Positions 31,990 to 41,390 of a DNA stretch of 64,000 bases are shown piece after piece. Positions within the stretch are counted from its first letter, which is position 1, and every line of letters begins with the position of its first letter. The notes beneath the pieces are model-generated. The model saw nothing but the letters and a program-made list of their open reading frames with translations, did no database searches and was not told where the DNA came from. This stretch comes from Candidatus Chloroploca mongolica. Lineage in GTDB: Bacteria; Chloroflexota; Chloroflexia; Chloroflexales; Chloroflexaceae. The stretch lies in contig NZ_SIJK02000029.1 in assembly GCF_004762035.2 (NCBI RefSeq), positions 1-64,000 of the forward strand, read 5' to 3'. Made by a program: the position numbers and the translations under genes.

Positions 31990-33877
31990 AACGGTAGCCT
32001 TCAGCCTGCAGGTTGAAGAGGTGGGCATAGGTACCGTCGAGCAGGATAAGTTCGCGGTGGGTACCATATTCCGTAATCGTGCCCTCTTCAATGACGGCAA
32101 TGCGGTCGGCCATACGCACCGTTGAAAACCGGTGACTGATCAAAAAGGCGATCCGCCCGGCAGTCAATTCACGAAAACGCTGAAAGATTTCGTATTCACG
32201 TTGTGCATCGAGGGCCGCCGTTGGTTCATCGAGCACCAGCACTTCGCTCTTCCGCATAAACGCCCTACCCAGGGCAATCTTCTGCCATTGCCCCCCCGAG
32301 AGTTCGGCCCCCCCGGCAAACCAGCGCCCCAGAATCGTATCATAGCCCTGAGGTAACGGTTCAATCACCTCATCAGCACCGCCGCGCTCAGCAGCAAGAC
32401 GGATGCGTGACTCGTTGGCAAGTTCTTCGATCTGACCAAACCCGATATTGTCCCGCGCCGAGGCTTGATAGCGCACAAAATCCTGGAAAATGACCCCAAT
32501 TGAGGCGCGTAGCTCTTCAAGATTGTAGGCACGGAGATCGACGCCATCCAGGAGAATCTGACCCTCGGTTGGATCATAGAGGCGCGTCAACAACTTAATC
32601 AGGGTTGTTTTGCCTGCGCCATTGGCCCCGACAAGCGCGATCTTTTCACCGGGCTTGACATGCAGATTGATCCCGCGCAACGCCCATTCGGTGCGATCAG
32701 GGTACTGAAAACCAACATTGCGAAACTCGATACCCTGGCTGATCGGGTGCGGCATTGGTTGCCCTTCGCCAGTGATCATCTGCGGACGCAATTCAAGAAA
32801 ACCAAAGAGATTCTCAAGAAAGAGACCGCTCTCAAAGAGTTGATTCACATTGTAAAAGAGACCCTGAAACGTGCCCTGACTCTGACGAAAGAGGGTGAGG
32901 TAGAAGGTCAGGCTGCCAATCGTAATCGCCCCCACAAACGTTTGCCAGACAATCCAGGCATAGGCCCCGTAATAACTGATGCTTGCCAGCAACCCCCAGA
33001 GCGTACTGATCAGTGAGCGCCGCCGGGCCAGATACTCATCCTCATGCATAATCTTCAAGAACATCTCCTGATACCGTGCCAGCAATGGTTCCCCGAGCGC
33101 AAAGAGCTTGATCTCCTTCGCACTCTGATCAACGGTTAACAGATGTTCGAGGTAGGTCATGCGGCGTGATTCCGGCGCACGCCAGGTAAGCAACCGAAAA
33201 GACAGGTGGCTATACCGCGTCTGGACAACAAAGGAGGGCAGGGTTGCCCCAAACAGGATCAAGGCTACCAGGGGGCTAAAGGCAAGAATGCCAGCAGCAA
33301 ACGAACTGAGCGTGATCGTATTCTGGATCAGGCTGAAGGTGGTCGTAATAATACTGATCGCACGCCAGTTGGACTCGCGGCGAGCATTCTGGAGCTTGTC
33401 GTAAAACTCGGCATCTTCAAAATAGTGGAGATCGAGGCTCAGTGATTTACGGATGATCGCCGTATTGATCGCATTGCCCAGGCGCGCATTGAGAATATGC
33501 TCAGCCAGCGCACGCAACTGCCCGAGAATTGTGCCCGTTGTCAGCAAAAGAAACTCCATTACCAGGAAGGGGACAGTCGCACGCAAACCGGCCTCGGCGC
33601 TGATATCGGTAGTGACAATCAGCACAACTTCATCAATGATCAACTTGCCGACCCAGGCCTGGGCAATGGGCAGCAGACCACTGATCAAGGTCACGACGGC
33701 CATCGTGATGGTTGCCCCTTTGTGCGCCTGCCAGACCAGGGCAAAGACCCTGGGAATGTTGCGGAGGGCCGAGCGTAGAATCTGCCAGCGCTCGGCGATG
33801 GTTTTACGTGGTTCATCAGGAAGAGAACCTTGTGTACTGGCAGAGCCTCGTCGGCGTGAGGAAGATGTTTGACTCAT
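31988..33877 (-). CDS. ABC exporter half-transporter (fused membrane and ATPase domains)
   Basis: 629 residues. An N-terminal polar tail (1-45) precedes six membrane helices (about 55-330), then a nucleotide-binding domain. Walker A is VGANGAGKTTLIKLLTRLYD (about 418-437), the signature is ELSGGQWQKIALGRAF, Walker B is LVLDEPTAALD, and the switch His lies in ISHRFSTVRMADRI. It should work as a homodimer, exporting a lipid, peptide or drug. The substrate is unknown and no partner gene is adjacent. AGAGGAG lies 16 bp upstream of the ATG. Confidence 0.9.
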   Translation of the reverse strand: MSQTSSSRRRGSASTQGSLPDEPRKTIAERWQILRSALRNIPRVFALVWQAHKGATITMAVVTLISGLLPIAQAWVGKLIIDEVVLIVTTDISAEAGLRATVPFLVMEFLLLTTGTILGQLRALAEHILNARLGNAINTAIIRKSLSLDLHYFEDAEFYDKLQNARRESNWRAISIITTTFSLIQNTITLSSFAAGILAFSPLVALILFGATLPSFVVQTRYSHLSFRLLTWRAPESRRMTYLEHLLTVDQSAKEIKLFALGEPLLARYQEMFLKIMHEDEYLARRRSLISTLWGLLASISYYGAYAWIVWQTFVGAITIGSLTFYLTLFRQSQGTFQGLFYNVNQLFESGLFLENLFGFLELRPQMITGEGQPMPHPISQGIEFRNVGFQYPDRTEWALRGINLHVKPGEKIALVGANGAGKTTLIKLLTRLYDPTEGQILLDGVDLRAYNLEELRASIGVIFQDFVRYQASARDNIGFGQIEELANESRIRLAAERGGADEVIEPLPQGYDTILGRWFAGGAELSGGQWQKIALGRAFMRKSEVLVLDEPTAALDAQREYEIFQRFRELTAGRIAFLISHRFSTVRMADRIAVIEEGTITEYGTHRELILLDGTYAHLFNLQAEGYR

Positions 33878-33929
33878 CGTGATTTGATCTGGCTCCTCTT
33901 TAGGGCTATCGCCCTAACAAACCATACGT

Positions 33930-33972
33930 GTGCTGGGGCCAAGACCAGCTTTGCTGGTCTTGGCCCCAGCAC
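33930..33972. repeat. Long perfect hairpin, 20-bp stem, tip CCAGC-TTT-GCTGG
   Basis: Arms 33930-33949 and 33953-33972 are exact complements. Just to the left, a smaller hairpin TTAGGGC-TATC-GCCCTAA (33900-33917) is also present. On the right is ATTCCTGGGGGC...GCCCC, as at the 31004 hairpin. The element is located upstream of both divergent genes (ABC exporter and DUF4126-type). Confidence 0.7.
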
Positions 33973-34129
33973 CCCAAGATTCCTGGGGGCTACGTGCCCC
34001 ATTCTATTATACCCCTAGTGGGTATCATACACCCCCTGCATACGCAGAGGAACCACCTGAACAAAAGTGGAGGAGGCGTGCAACCTTTTGCAGCACTTCA
34101 CCGTCTTGTAGGTACGGGACGTCAACCGA

Positions 34130-34177
34130 CAGCGGAGTGACTCGTGGCGGGCTGCGCCGTCAGGAGTTACTCCGCTG
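34130..34177 (+). promoter_or_regulatory. Structured leader upstream of the DUF4126-type gene
   Basis: A 14-bp stem (34130-34143 with 34164-34177, one G-U pair in RNA) encloses a smaller GGCG/CGCC stem (34146-34149 with 34155-34158). It ends 12 bp before AAAAGGGG (34189-34196), the likely ribosome-binding region, and the ATG is at 34202. A translational switch is conceivable; no known riboswitch class was recognised. Possible -10 elements (TATTAT or TATCAT) lie around 34006-34030. Confidence 0.4.
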
Positions 34178-34201
34178 ACACTATGGCAAAAGGGGTAACG
34201 T

Positions 34202-34789
34202 ATGGAGTGGATCATTGCCCTGGCAACGGGCCTGGGTCTGGCGACAGCTTCGGGGTTGAACGCATATCTTCCGTTGTTGACAATTGGTATTTTTGCGCGC
34301 CTGGGGATGATTCAACTGGCCGAGCCATTTGATCTCCTTTCGAATGTGTTTGTCTTGCTGGTGATCGCAGTGCTAGCCGTGCTTGATTTTGCTGGCGACA
34401 AGCTTCCGGCTATTGATAGTTTTCTGCACGCAGCCGGGATGGTGATCAATCCTATTGCCGGAGCGATTCTTGCCCTGGCGAGCCAGGGTGATCTTGCTAC
34501 CGTCAGCCCAATTCTTGTTGGCGCGGCTGGCCTGATTGCTGCGGGTAGCACCCACGCGGCCCGGGCCTCGGTTCGTCCTGTCGTGACCGCTGCAACCGGG
34601 GGGACTGGCAATCCTATCATCAGTACCATTGAGGATGTGACCGCGTTAGTCTTGAGTATCTTGGCAATTCTTGTGCCAATTCTCGCGGTGGTTCTCGCGA
34701 TTGTGCTGGCGTTTGTAGCTTATCGGGTCTTCCGTCGGGCGGCCAAAATCTGGCGGAAAGAAGATGCCGTGACGAATGGGAAAATATAG
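34202..34789 (+). CDS. DUF4126-type integral membrane protein
   Basis: 195 residues, mostly hydrophobic, with about five helices and the family start WIIALATGLGLATASGLNAY. Short loops hold DKLPAIDSFLHAAGM and GSTHAARASVRP, a small-residue-rich stretch. The tail is basic (VFRRAAKIWRKEDAV). The family has no assigned function. The gene is alone on its strand until the cyclase/STAND gene 73 bp downstream, which has its own -10-like box. Confidence 0.75.
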   Translation: MEWIIALATGLGLATASGLNAYLPLLTIGIFARLGMIQLAEPFDLLSNVFVLLVIAVLAVLDFAGDKLPAIDSFLHAAGMVINPIAGAILALASQGDLATVSPILVGAAGLIAAGSTHAARASVRPVVTAATGGTGNPIISTIEDVTALVLSILAILVPILAVVLAIVLAFVAYRVFRRAAKIWRKEDAVTNGKI

Positions 34790-34862
34790 CGCCCCGAGAT
34801 AGTTGGCAGGTAGGCTATAATACCCATGTGGTGTTTGATTGCATGGCGTCAGGAGCCTGAAG

Positions 34863-37634
34863 ATGCCAACTGGCCCCTCAGGGACAGTCACGTTTCTTTT
34901 TACTGATATTGAGGGCAGCACACGCCTCTGGGAACAATACCAGGAGGCTATGGCCAGTGCCCTGGCTCGTCACGACCTTCTTCTGCGCGATGCAATTACG
35001 ACCAATGGTGGTACCGTCTTTAAGACCGTTGGTGATGCGTTTTGTGCCGCCTTTGTGCGCCCCGAGGATGCTCTGCAAGCGGCCCTGGACGCACAGCGTA
35101 GCCTGGTCACTGAGGCGTGGGGCGTAACCGGGAGCCTACGCGTACGTATGGCGTTGCATTCAGGCGACAGCGTTGTGCGTGATGGCGACTATTTTGGCCC
35201 CACCCTTAACCGGGTTGCCCGTCTGATGGCTACCGGGCATGGGGGGCAAATTTTGCTTTCGAAGGCGACCACATCGGCACTGTTGCCTGCGCTGCCTGCC
35301 GATGTAACGCTGCTTGATCTTGGGGAACGCCAACTCAAGGATCTCAGTCGTCCCGAGCATATTTTCCAGGTTGTTGTCCCCGATCTCCCCAGTTCTTTTC
35401 CGCCCCTCAGGACGGTTGATACCCGTCCGAATAACTTACCCGCGCAGACGACAGCCTTGATCGGACGTGAACGCGAGCTTGCTGCTGTCTGTGCCTTGTT
35501 ACGGCAACCTGAGTTGCGGCTTGTATCGCTTACCGGGCCGGGTGGTACCGGCAAGACCCGTCTGGCGATCCAGGTTGCCGCCGAATTGCTCGATTTTTTT
35601 GCGGGCGGGGTCTTCTTTGTGCCCCTTGATAGTATACGCAATCCCGATGATGTCTTGCCGGCGATTATGCATAGTGTCGGGATCAAAGAGCGCAATAGTC
35701 AGACGAGTCTCGCAGACCTGAAGGAAGGATTGTCGGCGTCCCCAACCTTGATTGTGCTCGATAATCTTGAGCAGGTTATCGCTGCCGTGCCACTGGTTGG
35801 TGAATTGTTGCAAGCGATCCCCTCGCTCAAGTTGCTGGTGAGCAGTCGTACGGTCTTGCAAGTCTATGGCGAAAACGAGTATCCGGTGCCACCCCTCAAG
35901 TTGCCACCGCTCAAACCACCCCCGCCTGTCCCTGAATTGGCAACCTATCCTTCGGTCACCCTCTTTGTTGAGCGCACCCAAGCGGTCAAACCATCCTTTG
36001 TTCTGACTGACACCAATGCGCGTGCGGTCGCCGAGATCTGTCATCGGCTTGATGGCTTGCCCCTGGCGATTGAGCTTGCCGCAGCGCGAAGCAAGCTCTT
36101 TGCCCCGCAAGCGCTCCTTGACCGTTTGAGCAACCAGTTTGAGTTACTGACGACAGGTGGGCGTGATCGCCCGGTGCGCCAACAAACGCTACGCGCAGCG
36201 ATTGCATGGGGCTACGATTTGTTGCCGCCGCTTGAACAACGTCTCTTTCAACGTCTCGCCGTCTTTGCCGATGGTTTCACGCTTGAGGCTGCTGAAGCGA
36301 TCTGCTTTGACCCCGAATTGCCGGATCTCTTCACCGGAATTGAGTCGCTGTTGAGCAAAAGCCTGCTGCGCCAGGATCTCGATTGTGAAGATACGTTGCG
36401 TTGCGATATGCTCGGAACCATCCGTGCGTATGCCCTTGAACAACTCGTTGCGACAGGGGAGTTTCCTATGATGCAAAGACACCATATTTCGTACTATGCC
36501 ACCTTTGTGCAAGAGGCTGAGCCTGAACTGCGCAGTGCCGATAATAACCATTGCCTTGAGTTATTTGACCGGGAGCATGACAACTTGCGGGCGGCACTGT
36601 CTTATTGTGTGGAGCACAACGAAAAGCTCCGCTCTTTGCAACTGGGGGGTGTGCTCTGGCGATACTGGTGGGCGCGGGGCTATTTGCAGGAAGGACGGCG
36701 CTGGTTAGAGACGCTGATACAGTTCAGCGGGGATGAGCCTGTGGAAGAACGAGTGCAGGTCATCAGTGGGGCAGGGGTGCTTGCTAATGCCCAGGGGGAT
36801 CACGAGCGCGCTGCACACCTGCTCGAAGAGGCGCTGCACATACAGCGCAGCCTTGACGATCCCGCAACCATGGCATTTGTGGCGACCAATCTTGGCATTG
36901 CTGTGCTGCAACAGGGTGACTACCTTCGTGCGATTGCCCTTTTTGAAGAGAGTCTTGCCTTGCGGCGCACGCTTGGTGATCCGGTGAGCATTGCAAGCTC
37001 CCTGAATAACCTGGGCCTCTTGACGCTCTATCAGGGTGATTACGAACGCGCCGAACGCTTTTTCGAAGAGACGATCCTTTTGCGTCGGAGCCTCGGCGAT
37101 ACCTGGGGCATTAGCAATTCGCTCAATAATCTTGGCCTCGCCGCGTATTACCAGGGCAATTATGAAGAAGCGTTGAACTTTTGCAGCGAGAGTTACGGCA
37201 TTGCGATTGGTTTGCGTGACACCCATAGTCAAGGCTTAGCCCTGATCAACCTCGGACGCATTCTCGTTGCCCTTGGGCGCTATCAGGATGCCGTGAGTCA
37301 TCTCATTCAGGCCGTTGACCTCTGGTTTGAGCTTGGCAATCACGAATACATTCCCGAGTGCCTTGATGGCATTGCCGACATTCTTGCCCAGATGGGGGTG
37401 AGTGCGTCGGCGGCCCAGATCTATGGGGCCACGGCGGCGCTGCGGGCCACGTTAAAGGTTGCCTTCCCGCATAGTGAACAAATCCGCCGTGATGCGGCTA
37501 TGGCCGCGCTTGCCGCCGATCTGGGTGAGCAGTACGAGGCTTGTGTGCGGCAAGGAGCAGGGTTGTCGCTTGAGAAAGCGATTGCGTATGCCCATACGGT
37601 CATCGCTGAACATGTATCGGAAGATGATGACTAG
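34863..37634 (+). CDS. Class III nucleotide cyclase fused to STAND ATPase and TPR repeats
   Basis: 923 residues, soluble. Residues 5-170 are a class III adenylate/guanylate cyclase domain with metal-binding FLFTDIEGSTRLW and GDAFCAAFVRPEDAL. Whether the catalytic set is complete was not checked. A STAND/NB-ARC ATPase follows, with Walker A TGPGGTGKTRLAIQVA near 223, Walker B LIVLDNLEQV, and RLDGLPLAIELAAARSKLF. The last 350 residues are TPR units (e.g. HERAAHLLEEALHIQR, DYLRAIALFEESLALRRTLG). Such proteins probably couple a protein-interaction signal to cNMP or gene control. A cNMP-binding protein is encoded at 48400. The start at 34863 has AGGAG upstream; TATAAT lies at 34816-34821. Confidence 0.85.
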   Translation: MPTGPSGTVTFLFTDIEGSTRLWEQYQEAMASALARHDLLLRDAITTNGGTVFKTVGDAFCAAFVRPEDALQAALDAQRSLVTEAWGVTGSLRVRMALHSGDSVVRDGDYFGPTLNRVARLMATGHGGQILLSKATTSALLPALPADVTLLDLGERQLKDLSRPEHIFQVVVPDLPSSFPPLRTVDTRPNNLPAQTTALIGRERELAAVCALLRQPELRLVSLTGPGGTGKTRLAIQVAAELLDFFAGGVFFVPLDSIRNPDDVLPAIMHSVGIKERNSQTSLADLKEGLSASPTLIVLDNLEQVIAAVPLVGELLQAIPSLKLLVSSRTVLQVYGENEYPVPPLKLPPLKPPPPVPELATYPSVTLFVERTQAVKPSFVLTDTNARAVAEICHRLDGLPLAIELAAARSKLFAPQALLDRLSNQFELLTTGGRDRPVRQQTLRAAIAWGYDLLPPLEQRLFQRLAVFADGFTLEAAEAICFDPELPDLFTGIESLLSKSLLRQDLDCEDTLRCDMLGTIRAYALEQLVATGEFPMMQRHHISYYATFVQEAEPELRSADNNHCLELFDREHDNLRAALSYCVEHNEKLRSLQLGGVLWRYWWARGYLQEGRRWLETLIQFSGDEPVEERVQVISGAGVLANAQGDHERAAHLLEEALHIQRSLDDPATMAFVATNLGIAVLQQGDYLRAIALFEESLALRRTLGDPVSIASSLNNLGLLTLYQGDYERAERFFEETILLRRSLGDTWGISNSLNNLGLAAYYQGNYEEALNFCSESYGIAIGLRDTHSQGLALINLGRILVALGRYQDAVSHLIQAVDLWFELGNHEYIPECLDGIADILAQMGVSASAAQIYGATAALRATLKVAFPHSEQIRRDAAMAALAADLGEQYEACVRQGAGLSLEKAIAYAHTVIAEHVSEDDD

Positions 37635-37663
37635 CGTGTGCGGTCTTTCGTTTGAGAACGAGA

Positions 37664-37706
37664 TGACGCGACGTGGTGGCAGCAAAGCCGTCGCCACGTC
37701 GCGTCA
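37664..37706. terminator. Bidirectional hairpin between convergent genes
   Basis: A perfect 13-bp stem (TGACGCGACGTGG at 37664-37676; complement at 37694-37706) with a 17-nt loop, followed by CGTTGTTTG on the plus strand. It lies 30 bp after one stop and 11 bp before the other. Confidence 0.6.
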
Positions 37707-37716
37707 CGTTGTTTGA

Positions 37717-40700
37717 TTAGCGCCGCATAAGCGGCAGGTAGACGCGATCCGTCACATTGGTTGTGCGCGGTGCCAGCACCACGAGGCGGCCCACATTTGA
37801 CTCGGTTGAGGCGGTACGCACAACATAGTAGACCGAGCCAGGCGGGGTGCCTTTGGGTAGCGACAACTCGGCCTCGAAGTTGCCGCTTGCATCGCTGGTC
37901 GCCTGGGTTACTTCCGTATTAATCGCCTCTTGATTGAGCCCACGGAAGATCGTCACCGTTGTGCCAGGCGCAAATCCTGATCCCGATACATAATACCGGG
38001 CGTTATTGCCTGGTTCGAGATAGGGTGGCTTGATCTCCATGCGAGCCTGGATATCGGCAGCGGTCACTTTGCCCCACGAAGGCAGATAGCTATAACCATT
38101 GCCGGTGATCAAGAAGCCACGGTCATCCTCGAAGTTGTCATCCACCGCATTCAAAAAGAGCCCGATATCGTAGGTGTATCCGCCATCAACTGTATACGAT
38201 GCGGTGAGACCGCCGCTCTCGTCGGGCTTCCACGCCGGACGGAAGTTGACGCCTTCGCCGGTTTCTGGCGAGACAAATGGCCAGATGGGGTACTCCATGT
38301 CGTAGAAATAGCCAGTATCTTGCTTGGAGAAGCTCAACCGCCCGAGGTCGTAGCTGCCACTAAAGGGATTCTCAGCGACAAACGGATCTGGGGCCGGGCG
38401 CGGGTCAAGCCCCTGCATCACCCACGGATCGCCGACCCGCGTATAGAGGAAGGCCATCTCGTCGGTACCTGGGCGCCACGACGGGTAGTTGGTCCACAGG
38501 TAATCGCCCTCATACACTTCGTCGGTTGTGTGCAAGACGAGGTAGACAAGCCTTGGTGAACTGCCCATATAGTCAATAAAGCCAATCTGATTATAGATCA
38601 GATTGAATTCGACAGGATTGACGGTACTCTCATCTTCGAGCATCGTATAGCGGAACATGAGATATCTACCGTTGTAGTCGGCATTCTCATAGTAGACATT
38701 GTAATAGCGCTCCTCCACCGTGTTGTAAAAACCTGCACCCGGTCCAAGGATCATAATGTCGAAGTCGGTTTGTCCGGGTTGCTTGCTCAGGTTAAGATAG
38801 TGGATTGCCTGGCTGATCTCCCAGTCAAGCGGATCACTGCTACTGAGATCAAAGCGCAATTTGGTATAGAAAATGCCCCTCCGCAGCCCAGGGGCAGGTG
38901 TGGCGACAAAATCCCATGAGGGATCGTACGACTGTTCAATCGTGCAGGGCAGATCGTTGCCTGGCCCGTTCGGGCAATTGACGGTGCCAAAGGTGAGTTG
39001 CTGCGGTCCGCTGGCATTGCCAGGGCCAGTGCCGTCAGCGTCAACGAGGAAGAGATTCAGATTGAGGCTGGTGGCTTCGCTCGGCGTGGCATGGCGGTTT
39101 GAGACATAAACGACCTGTTGGCCGTCGGGCGACCAACGTGGATAACTATTGGCAAATCCATCACTGAGCAACGGGAAGGTTTCCGCAGTCTCTTCAGCCG
39201 AAGCGGTCGACTGAATACGGTAGAGGTCGCGTTGTTCAGTATTGACAACCCGCGCATAGACAAGATCGCTGAACGAGGCGGCTGCTGGCGGCGGGGGCGG
39301 TGGAAGCGTAGGATCGGGCTCTGGGTTCTGGACATTGGGCCACTCGCCGAGGTACTGCGCCCGGGCCAGGGTATACCAGGGCGTTCCCTGGATCGCAATC
39401 TGGCTATAGTTGATCGGACTCCGCGGATCAAAGCCACCAGCGCGTGGGTCAAAGCCCCCCGGCCGTCCAGCTGGCAACGGCATATGCACACTCAGCCCGA
39501 AGCTTTGTGGTGAGCGGGTACCATTATCTTCGGCAATGATCACATTGTTTTGGCCTGGAGTAAAGGCATTGATCAGAGCCTCGGCAGGGGTGGTGACACC
39601 CGTCAGATTGAGTGTGCGCACATTCTGGGCATAGTGGTAGAGATCGCGGAAGTCGCGGTCATGATAAAACTGGGTCTGTTCACCAGCAAGCAGCAGATCA
39701 CCGGCTGCACTAGAACCGACATTCAAGATGGCATTGGCGAAGTTATTGACCCGCTGGATCAGTTCATCGAAGGGCTGATCAAGATTGACCGCACTCACGG
39801 TAAACTCCTGGCGGGCTAGGCCACCGTCGTTGCCGCGATAGAAATTGGCATAGGCCGCAACAATCTGCGCTGCCCAGACCTTTGGATCAATCGTGGGATT
39901 CTGCAGCACCGGCCTGAGGAAGGTATGGTACGGGAAGCCCGGCCCCGGCACCACCTCCTCGGAGGCGACCATCAAGCTGACATAATCTTTGATTTCGTAG
40001 GCAACTTCGTACTGGCCCATCAGACAGGCGTCGAAGATGAGCAGATCGAACTGGCTCTTGCCGAGTGCAGCGAGGCCCTGTTGCAGCGCCTGCCGGAGCT
40101 CGAGCATATTCCAGAAGTTACTGCTCACATCATCTGTCTCGATGGCTTTCCAGCCACCTCCGTGATTCCAGATGACTACTGCATACTGGTTTGCAGGATA
40201 GTTTTGCTTGACAAAATTCATAAAACGCACAAACGTCGCGGGATCACCAGTATCAAGATTGCCACTGAAATCAGAATTGCCAGTCACATTGATCACCTTG
40301 TTGCTCTGCACTTCATAGAGGGTGGTAGGACGATTCGACTCATCACTGAGCACGACAATATTGACGTCGTTGGTTGTACCGCCAGACGCGATCATCTGAT
40401 CGATGTTGAACTGGGCATAGTTCGAGAGATCATTGTCGCCCGCAATATAAACTGCTACCGTCCACTGTTTGGTGGTAGGCTGACCAATCTGGGCGAGTTC
40501 GGGTGAAGGATCGAGCACGGGGAACGTGACCGAAGGCGGCCCAAGGGGTGGCAAGACGCTCCCCTGGGGGAGGCCACCAACCACGGTGAAGGCGGCACTG
40601 CTCTGGGTGAGTTGCGGATGCGTCGCGGCCTGCATCGCCCCGCTGAGCGTCGCCTCGATGGCGGTGAGCGTATGCACTCCATTCGTCATCGGCTCGGGAA

Positions 40701-41190
40701 TAATGAACGACGTACGGAAGGTGCCGTCAAAATCAGGCAAAATGAGGCGGCGTTCGGTGACATTGACCCCATTCCACAAGAGCTTGACGCGCTGATGGGG
40801 GGCATATCCAAAGCCCTGCACCTCGATCATGCTGCCTGGTTCGCCGCTCGCGTTGTTGAGCAACAGACGGCGCACATCTTTGGTCATCGAGCGATCAGCG
40901 AGACTGAGCAACGGCACGCCGCCAGCACGATCTGGGCTGCGCGCCGGACCTTCCATCGCAAAGATAGGCTTCTGGGCACTACTACGTGCCATTGCGCCAC
41001 TATCGCCTGATGGCATTGCCGCGCTCGCCTGGAGGGTCGTCGCAACGGATAGACGGGCCAGAGGATTATCGGTGGCTGGTTGGGCCTGTAGGGGCAGGAC
41101 AGCGAGGATCAACGCAAGGATACCAAGCATCGCAAAGATGCCGCCTAAACGAACACGACCATGTCTGCTACTCGAAGATAGGGTACGCAT
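37717..41190 (-). CDS. Secreted clostripain-family (C11) cysteine protease with beta-propeller and C-terminal tail motif
   Basis: 1157 residues with an N-terminal signal/anchor (basic, then GIFAMLGILALILAVLPL). Residues about 110-215 are an IPT/Ig-like domain. The C11 peptidase follows (about 245-620), with the catalytic His in VIWNHGGGWK and Cys in LIFDACLMGQYEVAYE. A TolB/PD40-type beta-propeller (about 650-1050; FANSYPRWSPDGQQVVYVSN) comes next, then a second Ig-like domain. The protein ends RVYLPLMRR, resembling the YLPL-type tails seen on many secreted Chloroflexota proteins. Clostripain enzymes cut after Arg or Lys. Monocistronic, divergent from the gene at 41391. Confidence 0.85.
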   Translation of the reverse strand: MRTLSSSSRHGRVRLGGIFAMLGILALILAVLPLQAQPATDNPLARLSVATTLQASAAMPSGDSGAMARSSAQKPIFAMEGPARSPDRAGGVPLLSLADRSMTKDVRRLLLNNASGEPGSMIEVQGFGYAPHQRVKLLWNGVNVTERRLILPDFDGTFRTSFIIPEPMTNGVHTLTAIEATLSGAMQAATHPQLTQSSAAFTVVGGLPQGSVLPPLGPPSVTFPVLDPSPELAQIGQPTTKQWTVAVYIAGDNDLSNYAQFNIDQMIASGGTTNDVNIVVLSDESNRPTTLYEVQSNKVINVTGNSDFSGNLDTGDPATFVRFMNFVKQNYPANQYAVVIWNHGGGWKAIETDDVSSNFWNMLELRQALQQGLAALGKSQFDLLIFDACLMGQYEVAYEIKDYVSLMVASEEVVPGPGFPYHTFLRPVLQNPTIDPKVWAAQIVAAYANFYRGNDGGLARQEFTVSAVNLDQPFDELIQRVNNFANAILNVGSSAAGDLLLAGEQTQFYHDRDFRDLYHYAQNVRTLNLTGVTTPAEALINAFTPGQNNVIIAEDNGTRSPQSFGLSVHMPLPAGRPGGFDPRAGGFDPRSPINYSQIAIQGTPWYTLARAQYLGEWPNVQNPEPDPTLPPPPPPAAASFSDLVYARVVNTEQRDLYRIQSTASAEETAETFPLLSDGFANSYPRWSPDGQQVVYVSNRHATPSEATSLNLNLFLVDADGTGPGNASGPQQLTFGTVNCPNGPGNDLPCTIEQSYDPSWDFVATPAPGLRRGIFYTKLRFDLSSSDPLDWEISQAIHYLNLSKQPGQTDFDIMILGPGAGFYNTVEERYYNVYYENADYNGRYLMFRYTMLEDESTVNPVEFNLIYNQIGFIDYMGSSPRLVYLVLHTTDEVYEGDYLWTNYPSWRPGTDEMAFLYTRVGDPWVMQGLDPRPAPDPFVAENPFSGSYDLGRLSFSKQDTGYFYDMEYPIWPFVSPETGEGVNFRPAWKPDESGGLTASYTVDGGYTYDIGLFLNAVDDNFEDDRGFLITGNGYSYLPSWGKVTAADIQARMEIKPPYLEPGNNARYYVSGSGFAPGTTVTIFRGLNQEAINTEVTQATSDASGNFEAELSLPKGTPPGSVYYVVRTASTESNVGRLVVLAPRTTNVTDRVYLPLMRR

Positions 41191-41329
41191 CGAACCCTCC
41201 CTTTGCTAAGCGTGCCGATGGTAGATTGACAGTTGTTGCGCATGCACCTGGGTTGTATATATGACAAGTATAGCACTCTCACCTTATGCTTTCTAGAGCC
41301 ATACCCAGCAACGGGAGGGGAAGCTTCCC

Positions 41330-41376
41330 AAACACTCTTGATGCGCAGGGCGACGCCCCGTGTATCAAGAGTGTTT
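41330..41376. promoter_or_regulatory. Hairpin in a divergent promoter region, abutting a TATAAT box
   Basis: A perfect 13-bp stem (AAACACTCTTGAT at 41330-41342 with its complement at 41364-41376); the 21-nt loop itself contains GGGC-GAC-GCCC. The right arm touches TATAAT (41377-41382), 8 bp before the ATG at 41391. The rest of the 200-bp divergent region holds a TATACT-type box near 41270 on the minus strand. A regulator-binding site overlapping the promoter is one reading. Confidence 0.4.
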
Positions 41377-41390
41377 TATAATATGTCATC

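Noticed and set aside
30996-33972. Reading the hairpins at 30996 and 33930 as intrinsic terminators
   Set aside because: Both lie between divergent genes, upstream of each start codon, and no T-run follows; no transcript should end there.
33900-34201. A known riboswitch upstream of the DUF4126-type gene
   Set aside because: The stem-loop does not match the conserved cores of the common classes that I can recognise by eye, so it is listed only as a structured leader.
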